Made by a program: the position numbers and the translations under genes
Source of the DNA: Engraulis encrasicolus
Taxonomy: Eukaryota; Chordata; Actinopteri; Clupeiformes; Engraulidae
DNA length: 64,000 nucleotides
Direction: 5' to 3'
Assembly: GCF_034702125.1 (NCBI RefSeq)
Contig: NC_085874.1
Coordinates: 272,501 to 336,500, forward strand
Notes under the pieces: generated by a model
Seen by the model: the letters and a program-made list of their open reading frames with translations, nothing else
The model's database searches: none
Told to the model about the DNA's origin: nothing
Part shown: piece by piece, positions 13,801 to 23,589 of the stretch
How positions within the stretch are numbered: position 1 is the stretch's first letter
How the letters are laid out: each line of letters starts with the position of its first letter

Positions 13801-16800
13801 ATAATGCATTTTATTTAAAAGCGCCTTTCAAAAAACTCAAGGACACTGTACAGAGAGAGGCAAAATAAAACAAGACAGATAAACAGATTGTAAACAAAAA
13901 ATAAATATATAGAAAATAAATTAAAATAAAATAAAACAAAATAGAGTTAATTGAAATAGATGAGTTTTAAGTCTTGATTTGAACAGGGGTAAAGACTCAA
14001 TGTTGCGGATGTCAGGGGGAAGCGCATTCCACAGCTGAGGAGCAGAGCAACTGAAAGCTCTGTTCCCCATGGTGCTGAGACGGGCAGAAGGGACAGAGAG
14101 GAGAATGGAGGAAGATGAACGGAGGGGGCGGGAGGGAAATATGATGTCCTTTTGAGTCTGTTAACCATTTGGGGATTTCCCTCAGGTCTTCTAGAATTTT
14201 ACTTGAACATTCTACAGATCCCATACAACTGTGTCCTGCATAAGTCCTTATGACACGTTAGTGAGAACTCAACATTTTGGAAAAATTCTACTCCTCAAGT
14301 GTGGTAAAAGTTAATTTTATAATTGTAATATGGTGAAGGGGGTCTGGTTCACCAAATGTTCCCGTGTAGGGTTAACCAAGAAATAATCCAAGAGACAAGT
14401 GATTGATGTACTACTAGAAAAATATTTGTTTATTTTCTACAATAAATATTAAAAAGAAAAAAAAAGACAGACAAGACAAAACTTCAGAGGCTATGGGTGG
14501 CAGTAATGACTCTTAACGTACAGTGGGCCCCACTGCTACACTGCCCTAGGTGACCCCCCAAACCCAATCTGGTATATAGTGAAGACACTGCACTCGTATG
14601 AAAACCACACCACTCAGTAATCCACAGCAAACCACGTTGTACACGCATTACTACTTTGTGCTGACACACAGGACCCCCTACTACGGGTGCGCACGAGTTA
14701 GATATGCCAGCCCAGAGCCTCCGTTTAACAGAAAACAAGAATCGGAAAAGGAAAGGGACAATACACTTGGCCATAAAAGCTCATAGCTTGGAGGTGTACA
14801 CAGAGAGAGAGGAGAAAGCGGCACAAACACTCATACATTGCATGCCGCTGTAACAAACCAAAGACAAATGTCAGTCAAAATACCCTTTTTACACATGGTC
14901 ACTAAAACATTCCCACTCTTAATATTCCATGGCTAATGCACAGCTTCTTAATACCATGTGCACTTAAAAGACCTTGCAGTGTGTTACTTTAACCATTTCC
15001 ATCCTCTTGTCTTAGGCCTACCTAAATGTCTCCTGCTTAATTGTTAAACATAATACCTGTGCGGGGATGCTAGGTGCGCAGCGCTCTGGAGGTGTAAGGC
15101 ACATCAGATAGTCCAACCAGGAAAACCCTTGTCCTGTTTTCACATACAGTGTTCGAGCACATGAGCACAACATGAGTATCATACACAATCACGCTTATTC
15201 ACAAAGCGTAAGGGGTATTGCAATACATCACAGGGGATAGGAGACAGTTAATACCTGATGCCGACTCACTTGCCGACAGTGGCGTGCAGTTCCAACACAG
15301 CAGGGCTGAACACTAGTTAAGTGTCTTGAATGTGTACGCTTTTGCTGAGCGTTCTCCTCGTTGTCAAGGCTCGTCATGCAACCAACTGACTCAGAAGGTA
15401 GCCTACAGCAGGGGCGTAGGCAGAAATAATAAAACAGGTGGGCCCAGAAAAAATCAGACGGGACTAAGCCGAAAGCATGTAGGTAGATATTATAAAACCG
15501 CGCCCAAAAATGATACTTTGAAATTGAAATCATAGAAATTACAGAAGATGAACCAGACTTTTGACAAAATGATTAATTATCGCTCAGTGCTATGCCATTA
15601 ATTATAGTTATCTGCCTACGCAACTGAATCCTCTTTTCTGATTAGCTGATGGGGTTGCAACTAATTCCCTATAACCTGTAAGGCGTCAAACGTGCGACTA
15701 AGTTAGGTTACTAATTCTAAACTGTAGGTTGCTATGGCCAAAAGCCAGTCGTTAGTTCTATTGCATTTGTTTATCAAGTCAAGAGTCAGTCGTTAATTCT
15801 ATTGCATTTGGTTGTCAAGCCAAGAGCCAGTCGTCAGTTCTATCGCATTTGGTTGTCAAGTCGGTCGCCGTAAAAATTCTACTACATGCATCTGACAGAG
15901 GCGCGCCTGATTACGTGCGCACTAAATTTTTCTGCAGTTGGCATAATTCAGGTTACAAATTTACAGATAGGCCCAGCAATACATGGCAAAAATACCCTGT
16001 ACCGAAATTCTAAGCACCTGCCTCGCCATCAATTGTATCGAAACGAGTCACCTCGTCATCTGCTCCACTCCCATGGTTTTTAAAATGTAGGCTATTTCCC
16101 GCTGCCTTCCCTTTGGTATTGATCTGAAAACGTCCTTTTTTAAAAATTAGGCTACTCTCCTCTTGTGGGGAAGGAACACGCGTGAAAGGGGAAAGGGGAG
16201 AGTTATTAAAAATGACCCTAGCGTGGGGAATCTCTCTCTCTTTCTCTGTCTCTCTCTCTTTTACGCACGAAGTTGACAGGTAGCCTGTGATGATCAGCAG
16301 GGGGAAATAGACACGTAATGCGACATGTGTCGATTCAGCATAGAAATGCTTCGCAAGTTTTTGTTTTTAAACTTCCATCCCGCCGTGGTATATGGCCAAG
16401 GGAAAATTAAATAATCACAGCGTCGGCAGGCTACCAAACGAAGATTCTAGGCGCGTCAAGTTGGACGCCCGCACAGCAACATTCTATCTTGATAGAACAT
16501 GGTTCCTACAACTTTACAGACGATAATAGATTAAAAAGTACCCCACCATAACGGCAGATAAGCGGGATAACGGCCTTCGAGGTCGACCGGTTATAGAAAT
16601 GAATGGCTTGGCGGAGGCAACTTTGTCTCCGCGCTGCGCGCGTCGCCAAACTTCGGAGCCGCCGCCTCGCCATTAATTTCGTATAACCTGTCACCTCGTC
16701 GGCCGTTATCCTTTACTTCAATGAGGCAAAAGATGACTGTCAAGTGTGAATGGGGAGGGCCTGGATGTCAAGTGGGCGGGTCCAGGGCCACCCAGGCCCA

Positions 16801-18760
16801 CCCTTGGCTACGCCTATGGCCTACAGTTGCCAGAAGAGTTAGCTTCTGTCGGAGGTAGCTTCAAGCTACACCCAAGCAACATCCAATAGGCCTAAGTGTG
16901 TGGTAAGCCGCCAACACCAGAGCCCACCAGGCTCCGTGCAGGAAGGCTTTGCAGCCTCAAGCTACATCTGAAGCACCATCTCCATGCTCCGTGCCAAAAG
17001 GACTGAGAAACTATTTCCAGCATCATTTTATCTTCCTCTGGTTATTCCTCCTGCGACTACAGGTTCCGGTTTCAGGAGCCTGGAAACCGCTACATCAGTG
17101 CTCCCTCCGCTGGGAGGGAGTGTGTGTGCGTTAGTGTGTTCATGTGTGTGCATCAACGCATATCTCTGTGCATAAAAACAAATAAAACAACAGGTGCTAT
17201 ACCTGTTCACATAATATTAATGTGTGTCTCAGTATCGCTTAAGGAGTTTTTTCAAGGGAATATTCTTTTTTGACCTCAAACTCCTAAACTCTATTTAAAA
17301 CAATATAGCCTAACAGAACTCTGGTTATGTTTAATCCTGTCTCCCTTCTTAACCAGAACAATCTCACTCAACCATAATAATCCCTTGCTCTAACTTTGTC
17401 AGGGTTTGTTTCGGTTGGGTCAGGCATAGCCTACATGCAGTGCCCTCTACTTCTTGGTAATTTGTTTTATTGCCATACTCTGCATTGCCTGTTTTATTTG
17501 TATAGGGCTGTACTGTACACCTCCAACGTGGTGTATGTTGTTTTGTTCTGTATGTCCTCCTTGAATATACCTGTCTGATAGGCCTAAATGTAACATAATG
17601 TAACGATTCTTTGAAGAAGTGCATTCCAAACTGTATTAATAGGTGTGAGCAACTGGACCAATGTATTTGTTGTGGAAAAGCTGTACATTTCGTACAAGTT
17701 GACCGCAATTCTTGTTTTTTTATTTAGTGGGTTAACATGATACACAGAGGGTACATTCCATTATCCAAACTCACGTCCTCCCTTATGTTTTTGGCCTCGG
17801 GAGTCGGGATGACATCACAAGGGTCATTGGTTTGATTCAAAATCTTGCACAAGCGCAATTCAAAGGTAATTCTGTCATTTGCAATCAGGATGTTGAATGG
17901 GGAAATGTCCCACAAAAGTTGTCGTACCTTGGCTGGTAGCAACGAATATACATATGGATACAGTTTATTGTTATAGTTTATTGTTTTCGCCACGGGGGCG
18001 GGGCATGCGTGAAGCACGATTCCAAAAGCCCAAGTCAAGGAAGGGAGTTTGGACCATGGACTGTACCCAGAGATGCGTTTGGCCTAGACTAAGCCATCTT
18101 CAGTGTCTTGATGCAATGAAACAATGTCATGTTCTGTTCTCCAGGTTGGAACCAATTTTGAGTGTTCCACTAACTGTGGTCTGATTGAGGCGGAGTACCA
18201 GAAGAATCAAAAAGGAAGCATGAACTTCACTGTCAGTGGACAGTCCTATGTGCTGGATTTTGCCAGTACGTCCCATGAAATCATGTTGTCTTTTTAAATT
18301 TTTTATTTTGTGTTCGTTCATTCATTCATTCATTCATTTTAGTCCACAGTGAAATATGCAGTGTTAATTCAACAGAGAATCAATTTGACATCTTTTAGAT
18401 TGCATTTTAGTCCCAGAGTACTCTAAAAGCTCTTTTCCACTGCCGTTTTTCTGATAGCCCTACAGCTCGACATTACTTTACGATTGAGCTGTGTCGTAAC
18501 CTAATCGAAAAGCAAAAAGTGGCGGCCAAGTCGCATTGTATCGAGCTGCAGGCCTACCAGAAAACCTGCTGTGGAAAAGAGGCTTAAGTGGTGAATGAAT
18601 TAACAGCGCATTTTTACTGTGTGAGAAAATTTCTGAATACTACTGTAGTTCAGTTCTGCTATGATTTTACCTTTCTCTCATGATGTCTCGTCTTCATCTC
18701 ACAGCCATGACCCAAACCAACAACTCCACCATGACGACTCGCAAAGTCAGACGTCTGTAG
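7777..18760 (+). CDS. CCCH zinc-finger / WWE protein, PARP12-ZAP-like, without PARP catalytic domain
   Basis: Ten exons join with matching phases: 7777-7801, 8078-8235, 9245-9482, 9893-10034, 12357-12492, 12607-12727, 13238-13322, 13592-13700, 18145-18265 and 18705-18760; 1191 nt, 396 residues plus stop. Residues 1-61 are acidic and Ser-rich. Two CCCH fingers follow (C65-C73-C79-H83 and C85-C93-C99-H103, both Cx7Cx5Cx3H), then an acidic Ser run. WWE-like module 1 is about 142-200, WWE 2 about 214-300 (WLWYFKG, then ESEYQKN) and WWE 3 about 320-396 (KWQF, then EAEYQKN). The layout matches the central region of PARP12, TIPARP and ZAP, where CCCH fingers bind RNA and WWE domains bind ADP-ribose chains. 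The usual PARP domain should follow the VRR motif, but a stop comes two codons after it. An ISRE lies in front. Likely an interferon-induced reader without enzyme activity; a longer splice form was looked for and not seen. Confidence 0.88.
8078..8235 (+). CDS. Zinc-finger/WWE gene exon 2
   Basis: Acceptor CTCGTAG, donor AAG|GTAGGC, phase 0 at its end. Encodes a hydrophilic Asp-, Ser- and His-rich linker with no recognised domain. Confidence 0.78.
8870..9238 (+). mobile_element. LINE 3' end remnant
   Basis: Non-coding. Ends with GCCCCAGGGATCAATAAAAT followed by TACTC-type pentamer repeats, a style common at fish LINE 3' ends. Lies in intron 2 and touches the exon 3 acceptor. The left limit is uncertain. 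Confidence 0.5.
9245..9482 (+). CDS. Zinc-finger/WWE gene exon 3 (two CCCH fingers)
   Basis: Acceptor CTTCACAG, donor G|GTATGT. Holds both CCCH fingers, then [13 protein letters not shown]. The pyrimidine tract of the acceptor appears to come from the tail of a LINE remnant (about 9190-9238). Confidence 0.88.
9647..9767. mobile_element. Hairpin MITE
   Basis: Ends are inverted copies (GGGTGGATTTCTCGAAAG and CTTTCGAGAAATGCACCC) with GTAGTTGCTAAC continuing inward on both arms. Lies in intron 3 of the zinc-finger gene. Confidence 0.7.
9893..10034 (+). CDS. Zinc-finger/WWE gene exon 4 (WWE-like module 1)
   Basis: Acceptor ATATTTCAG, donor GG|GTGAGT. Encodes the [12 protein letters not shown] strand and helix of the first WWE-like module, continued in exon 5. 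Confidence 0.85.
10566..10738. repeat. Inverted repeat in intron 4
   Basis: Arms of about 65 bp: ACTTTATTTTTGTCT pairs with AGACAAAAATAAAGT, and TACTGCTTCTTTAC with GTAAAGAAGCAGTG. Flanked by a further field of GGAACCTT-type short inverted motifs to 10980. Confidence 0.7.
11119..12280 (-). mobile_element. Pair of tRNA-like SINE-type repeats, one split by an L2 insertion
   Basis: Copy A spans 11119-11233 and 11966-12043; copy B is whole at 12083-12277. Read on the minus strand, both carry an A-box-like TGGTCCAGCGG and a B-box-like GAGTTCGCGCC. Copy B runs through the point where copy A is cut, which shows that the L2 piece came later. Confidence 0.65.
11234..11965 (+). mobile_element. L2-type LINE 3' fragment
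   Basis: Broken frame gives [27 protein letters not shown] and LWNALPPDI blocks, typical of the L2 ORF2 C-terminus. The tail ends in (ATT)n at about 11949-11963. Inserted in a SINE-type repeat inside intron 4. Confidence 0.82.
12357..12492 (+). CDS. Zinc-finger/WWE gene exon 5
   Basis: Acceptor CACTGCAG, donor ACG|GTGAGA. Starts with the HIDFLRLQV and VRRLRSP block seen at the WWE1-WWE2 join in PARP12 relatives, then opens WWE 2 ([15 protein letters not shown]). Confidence 0.88.
12607..12727 (+). CDS. Zinc-finger/WWE gene exon 6
   Basis: Acceptor TTCTCTCAG, donor ACAG|GTCTGG. Encodes the [10 protein letters not shown] helix and Y-R-F-G strands of WWE 2. A hairpin repeat follows at about 12745-12861. 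Confidence 0.88.
12745..12861. mobile_element. Hairpin MITE
   Basis: Arms carry TGGTGCACTTGTGCACTTCA and its near inverse; about 50 bp of less symmetric sequence lies between. Located 18 bp after the exon 6 donor. Confidence 0.65.
13238..13322 (+). CDS. Zinc-finger/WWE gene exon 7
   Basis: Acceptor TTTATCAG, donor CA|GTGAGT. Closes WWE 2 with the [18 protein letters not shown] strand, the standard end motif of WWE domains in this family. Confidence 0.85.
13592..13700 (+). CDS. Zinc-finger/WWE gene exon 8
   Basis: Acceptor ATTTTCAG, donor GGG|GTAAGG, phase 0 at its end. Linker, then the start of WWE 3 ([17 protein letters not shown]). Confidence 0.85.
13786..14150 (-). mobile_element. L2-type LINE 3' fragment, minus orientation
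   Basis: Same family as the copy at 11234-11965, reversed: (AAT)n tail at 13791-13804, AAGCGCCTTTCAAA, and the reversed LWNALPPDI and NTMGNRAFS region. Lies in intron 8. Confidence 0.8.
15409..16818. mobile_element. Non-autonomous hAT element with perfect 8-bp target duplication
   Basis: Ends CAGGGGCGTAGG and (right end, reverse) CATAGGCGTAGCC. The 8 bases GCCTACAG flank both sides (15401-15408 and 16819-16826). No transposase frame seen. An internal 57-bp unit is repeated three times at 15737-15863. Lies in intron 8 of the zinc-finger gene. Confidence 0.85.
15737..15863. repeat. Minisatellite, about 57-bp unit, roughly 2.3 copies
   Basis: The block AAGCCAGTCGTTAGTTCTAT, then TGCATTTGGTTGTCAAG, recurs with small changes. 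Lies inside the hAT element. Confidence 0.75.
18145..18265 (+). CDS. Zinc-finger/WWE gene exon 9
   Basis: Acceptor TTCTCCAG, donor A|GTACGT. Same length (121 nt) and phase as exon 6 and encodes the matching part of WWE 3 ([10 protein letters not shown]), so exons 6 and 9 are likely an internal duplication. Confidence 0.87.
18427..18584. mobile_element. PIF/Harbinger-like hairpin MITE, copy 1
   Basis: Ends AAGCTCTTTTCC and GGAAAAGAGGCT, with TAA on both sides, as for the TWA target of PIF/Harbinger. The arms are continuous inverted copies. A relative lies at 57433-57602. Confidence 0.7.
18705..18760 (+). CDS. Zinc-finger/WWE gene exon 10, with stop
   Basis: Acceptor ATCTCACAG. Encodes [18 protein letters not shown] and ends at TAG 18758-18760. 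The final strand and VRR complete WWE 3, so the protein ends at the domain border, not inside the domain. Confidence 0.85.
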
Positions 18761-19285
18761 CCATCTCCACCACGGCATCCGTAGTTCTACACAGGAGGCA
18801 ATTACATGTTGCCTCACAAAACTGCCCGAAGACCACTGAGTTGCTCCTGGATAATTGACTGCCCTAAGCCTGTCGAATAGGCCTACCCACTGCCTGACTT
18901 ACCTAAAGATCACTGGCATCTTAACAGACAACTACATGCTTGTTATGTGCTAAAAAATAACACAGACTGCCTAAAGACCTCACATGTACTGTACAGTAAG
19001 ACTACTCACTGTCTACAAATACATGTTTTGGATGTGCTACTTGTACATCAGCACCTTTCAGTCATGTGCTGCCGCTTCACAAGGAGCTACCCAAGCCATT
19101 TCTTTTTTCTTTTTAAGGGGTGTTTGTGTATTTTTATTGATAGGACAGTTAAGAGCATGACATGAAGAGAGTGGGAGAGGGAAACGGGGCAGGGCTAGAA
19201 AATGACCTAGGTCGGTCTGGAACCTTGGTCCCCAAGCGCATGTGAATATTTGTGAATCAACAAAGCATATTGACTAATCTCAGGG

Positions 19286-19291
19286 AATAAA
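19286..19291 (+). terminator. Candidate poly(A) signal of the zinc-finger/WWE gene
   Basis: Canonical AATAAA 526 bp after the stop codon, the first good match downstream. The use of this signal is inferred. Confidence 0.45.
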
Positions 19292-20166
19292 TTAATTGTG
19301 AACTTTCAGGGTTTCCTAAGAAGGATGTTGTTCCATACCGGGTGATCATGAATTTTTCTTAAGGGGTGACCTGGTGGGTGAATCCAGAGGTGAAATATGG
19401 TTGTTGGGGCAACAGGTTTGGGTTGGCATTAATTGATGTTATATTCAGACAATCAGATGGGTGTATTTGATTCTGAATGCTGCACAGAACATTTGTGAAC
19501 ACGAGCCATGCACTACAGAACTCCACTTCCTACTTTGACAAAAAAATATGTCTGTTTTTAAGTTTCAGTTAACACCAAAGTTGCTCATGTGATAAAGCAC
19601 AATAGTTGAAGGTGGCGTCCACACCTTTGTCTGTTGGAGGATTTCTCTCTGTGTGAAACTCCCAAAAAACAGAAAAAAGAAATGAGCCCCACATAATAGC
19701 TGGATGCAAATCAGGATATTTGGAAAAGCCTGCTCTGTCTCCGGCATTTACTATTTTATTTTCGACTTCCAATACAGCTTTTCCCGATTTACAGCTTTTC
19801 CCAATTCTGCATCCAGCTCTTGTGTGCGACTCCTTTTCTCTTTTCATGTCATAAAGTATGAAGAATAATTGCTTGCAGCTTTTGGTTGTGCAACAGGAGG
19901 CATTTGAAAAACATAATGTTGTATACTGTATGTGTCAGTACTATACACATGATTCTGTCTTTGATCATTTACAATACGTTCTGAAAGATCTGGGTGTGTT
20001 CTTATAAAGTTGATGTACAGTAAATACTCTTTTACTAATATTGTCCTCATGTTTCAGATGTTTACAAGACCTATGCAATGTGTGTGTGTAGGTGTTTGTG
20101 TGTGTGTTGAAACCTTACAATATACAGTATATTGTATCCATCATCTGGTGTGTCAATGCGTCTGTA

Positions 20167-20347
<181 letters not shown>

Positions 20348-20370
20348 CATTGTTTATTATGGTATTACTA

Positions 20371-21150
20371 TGATTATCATGGTTCTACCATGGTATGTCA
20401 TGATTACTCTAAGTACTCTGAACCTACCATAATTGTACTATGGCTTACTATGGTGGTATTACTGTGATTTTTATGTAGTAACATGGTTCTACCATGGTAT
20501 GTCATGATTACTCTACTCCTACAAAAATTGACCATGGTTGTAATGCAGTAACCATGATTTTACTACCACATTTCATGGATTCTAAGTAGGCCTACTATTT
20601 ATTTATTTTTTAAAACAATGGTCGCCCACCCCAAAAAAGTCACGAACCATGGTTTTTCTTGACGAAACCCCTGAATCACTACATGTGAGTAGCCGTGGTG
20701 TAATGGCTAGGGAGTTGGACTCAGATCACAGGATTGCAGGTTCAAATCCTGCCCTCACCATTCCATAGACCTCCATCCATGGCTGAAGTGCTTCTGAGCA
20801 AGGCACCTAACATTGATCCAGGGACTGTAACCAATAGCCTGTAAGTCGCTTCGGATTTTTTTAAAAGCGCCTGCTCAGTGTAATGTAACTATTAACCATG
20901 GTTAGTTGTCATAATAAAACCATGGTTAATGTTTGCATAGTTAAACAATGGCAAATCCATAGTTAAACCATGGTTAAATCAATAATTAAACCATGGGTAA
21001 ATCATAGTCAAACCATGGTTGAATCAAAGTTGAACCATGGTCGAACTATATGGTTAACCAATAATCAACCCATGCTAAAAAAAAAAAACCTTGAGTTAAC
21101 TATGAGTAACTAAAAACCATGGTTCAGTTCTCATAGTAAAACCATGGTCC
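20371..21150. repeat. Field of ACCATGGT palindromes, split by a SINE
   Basis: More than ten copies of (A)ACCATGGT(T) or near copies, spaced about 15-40 bp, plus a direct repeat of CATGGTTCTACCATGGTATG at 20379 and 20483. A SINE sits at about 20693-20888 in the middle. Confidence 0.75.
20693..20888 (+). mobile_element. tRNA-derived SINE
   Basis: Head with A-box-like TGGTGTAATGGCTAGG and B box GGTTCAAATCC at 20739-20749; body with GAGCAAGGCACCTAAC and CCAGGGACTGTAACC; tail GTAAGTCGCTTCGG then (ATGTA)n-like. The tail matches the 3' end of the LINE at 23597-24415. The head is SINE-type, not a tRNA gene: no cloverleaf-closing stem was seen. Confidence 0.82.
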
Positions 21151-22202
21151 ATTTTCGTAAGGGTTGGGAAATTATAGAATGGCTGTACATTGTTAATAAC
21201 AGGCCCGCAGCCTTGTGGTGTGGGGTGGGGATCTTTTTCCCCCGAGAGTGGACTTCATTTGGCTCCCTATTCCAAAGTCCCCAAATACACAAGCACACTT
21301 CAAATATTTCAATTTAGACATATTTTATTAATTATGAGTTTGCTGTGAGTCTGTTGCTGTCCTTAATTGTTTGTCTGTTGCTCCCCATTCTTAACATAAA
21401 TGGACATGAATTGCTTCAAATTACTGCTATCTGACAGTTATTTTCATTGTTGGCCCAGTGTAGGGGGTTTCGAGTGGGGGAGGGGGACGGCAGGGGGGAT
21501 TCGAACGAACCCCTCCAACCCCCCCCTGGCTACGGGCCTGAATAAAGGCACACAGGTTTTATTTTCAGTTAAGATTTAGAATTGGTGGTGTACCTTGGCT
21601 CAAAAAATGTTGACCACTGACCTAGGGCACCAGATTGACTAGACAGATGACCGGCTCTGGGTAACCAATTGTTCTACACATCATCAATGTCACAGAAGGA
21701 TCAATTGAGGTCTCCTAAATACAGATAGGAGTGACTTTTAACAATTTCCCCATTTAACTCCATTCATTCTGAGCCCCATATGGGCATGGCAGTTCATAGA
21801 AATGGCAGCTTAGAACCTTCTTCCTGATACCTATATGCCTGATGAAAATTCAGGGTGATCAAAGTATGACATGCATGTTTAAATCAAATAAAGTTTATTT
21901 TTGGAGAACAATTGTCAGTGTGCAGACCTACCTTTTCACTGTCTGACACCTACAAAAAGTCACTTTAAATGTGTGCACCCAACGAGAACAGTCATATTGA
22001 TTCTGGAACAAACTCCTGATCCGTCACCTCTTGCCCACCCCATGTCAGAGATGCTGCCCAATAACGCTCCTCCCTTCTGCTAAATGGCAATCTTTTTATA
22101 CACTCCAAGGCTGTTCATAGCAATGCTCTGCTAAAATAGTGTTCCTCGTCAGCCTTTTATGGGGCTGATGACGGAGCCCATGATTTCCCCACTTGTATGA
22201 TT

Positions 22203-22250
22203 TGAAATCGCTTTGGATAACAGAATCTGCATCATGAAATGTAATGTAGC
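22203..22250 (+). mobile_element. SINE tail fragment
   Basis: AATCGCTTTGGATAACAGAATCTGC then AATGTAATG: only the 3' tail of the same SINE family. A similar fragment lies at 357-413. Confidence 0.5.
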
Positions 22251-22523
22251 CTACTGTAAAGACAGACTATTGTTAAATATGAGACATTGTTATCAGGATG
22301 GGTAGAGTATTGACAGATTGATGGATAGAATACTGTATATTGCATTATCTTCAAATCACTATGCAGTCCACATTGATATTGACGAATGAAAGACACGCAT
22401 GGACGAGCGCATGAATTCCTCCATTCATTTTTGTGAGAAGATATTGAATTGAGTCGCTGTAAAATGTAGTATTATCAGTCACTATTATGCCACTCATTCG
22501 CCTCTTTGTGGTTTATTTACTGG

Positions 22524-22682
<159 letters not shown>

Positions 22683-22723
22683 GCACATTCATCCTTTTCT
22701 GTTTGCTGAATAAATTAATTTAA

Positions 22724-23440
22724 AGGTAGAGTATGTATTATTTTAGTAGTCTATTTTCAGAATGTTTGCAGCCCGTACCAGAATGTTTTTTGTTCAGTGG
22801 AAGAAAAAGGTTACCTCAGAAAATTAACCACCACCATCAATGTTTAGGTACAAGATACAAGGAGTTTTATTTGTCACATATGTGGTTATTAATATCCCAC
22901 ATGGGATTACAAAAGTAATAGACATATTTGACTGCAAAACGTACTCTACTTTGGTCAGACCAGTAAATGAAGAGCTCTTTTCCAAAATGAGATATATCCA
23001 TTTTATAGTGTTGGGAAATTTACATTTTTGTATTGGGTATTCCATTGAATTGCATTGCAAAATGCATTTTATAGAGGTTTAGAGAAAAGTATGTTCTCAA
23101 AACATTTGAATGGCAAGAATTCACACATAGATGATAAGACTTCTTAACAGTCAGTTCCAATATTAAAATGCAAAAAGTCAAACATGGTGGATAAAGCGTT
23201 TTGGGAAAGAGCTCTTCAAATATTAAGCCTAGCGTTTAGGGAGGTGGTCTTCAGATCAGAGGGTTGTGTTGAGCAAAACCTCACATTGCTCCAGGGACTG
23301 TAACTAATACCATGTGAATAACTGTAAGTCACTTTGGATCAAATTGTTAGTCAAGTGTAATAATGTAATGTAATATTCGGTAAAAGATCAAATTTGTGAA
23401 TGGACAGCATACATTTTGAAACGACTAAAATACTCTACCT
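22724..23440. mobile_element. TTAA-flanked non-autonomous DNA element
   Basis: Ends AGGTAGAGTATG and CATACTCT-like reverse (right end reads ATACTCTACCT); TTAA on both sides (22720-22723 and 23441-23444). A degenerate SINE (about 23227-23375) is nested in it. Superfamily piggyBac or Kolobok by target site only. Confidence 0.65.
23227..23375 (+). mobile_element. Degenerate SINE
   Basis: Keeps CACATTGCTCCAGGGACTGT, then GTAAGTCACTTTGGAT and an AATGTAATGTAAT tail; head decayed. Confidence 0.65.
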
Positions 23441-23445
23441 TTAAA

Positions 23446-23473
23446 TAAATAAATATTTATTTTATTTAAATAT

Positions 23474-23516
<43 letters not shown>

Positions 23517-23519
23517 TTT
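23446..23519. repeat. (ATTT)n microsatellite
   Basis: TTTA/ATTT tetramer array. Confidence 0.9.
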
Positions 23520-23575
23520 CACAACCATGACACCAACCAACAATCCCACCACACAGCCACACACAAACCAACAAC
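23519..23575 (+). pseudogene. Decayed duplicate of zinc-finger/WWE exon 10
   Basis: ACCATGACACCAACCAACAA, then TCCCACCAC, aligns with the exon 10 start (GCCATGACCCAAACCAACAA, then CTCCACCATG). The VRR codons are not kept. Its downstream partner sequence continues at about 24432, after a LINE insertion. Confidence 0.5.
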
Positions 23576-23589
23576 ACCATTAGGGGTAC

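Larger units (their letters stand above)
13701..18144 (+). other. Intron 8 of the zinc-finger/WWE gene
   Basis: The 4.4-kb intron holds an L2 fragment, the hAT element and unique sequence. A 104-codon minus-strand frame at 17724-18038 is unrecognised. No PARP domain exon was seen. Confidence 0.7.

Noticed and set aside
15737..15863. CRISPR-like array
   Set aside because: Two to three imperfect copies in tandem with no spacers, within a fish transposon.
20693..20765. tRNA gene
   Set aside because: A and B boxes are present, but the acceptor stem does not close and the sequence runs on into a SINE body.
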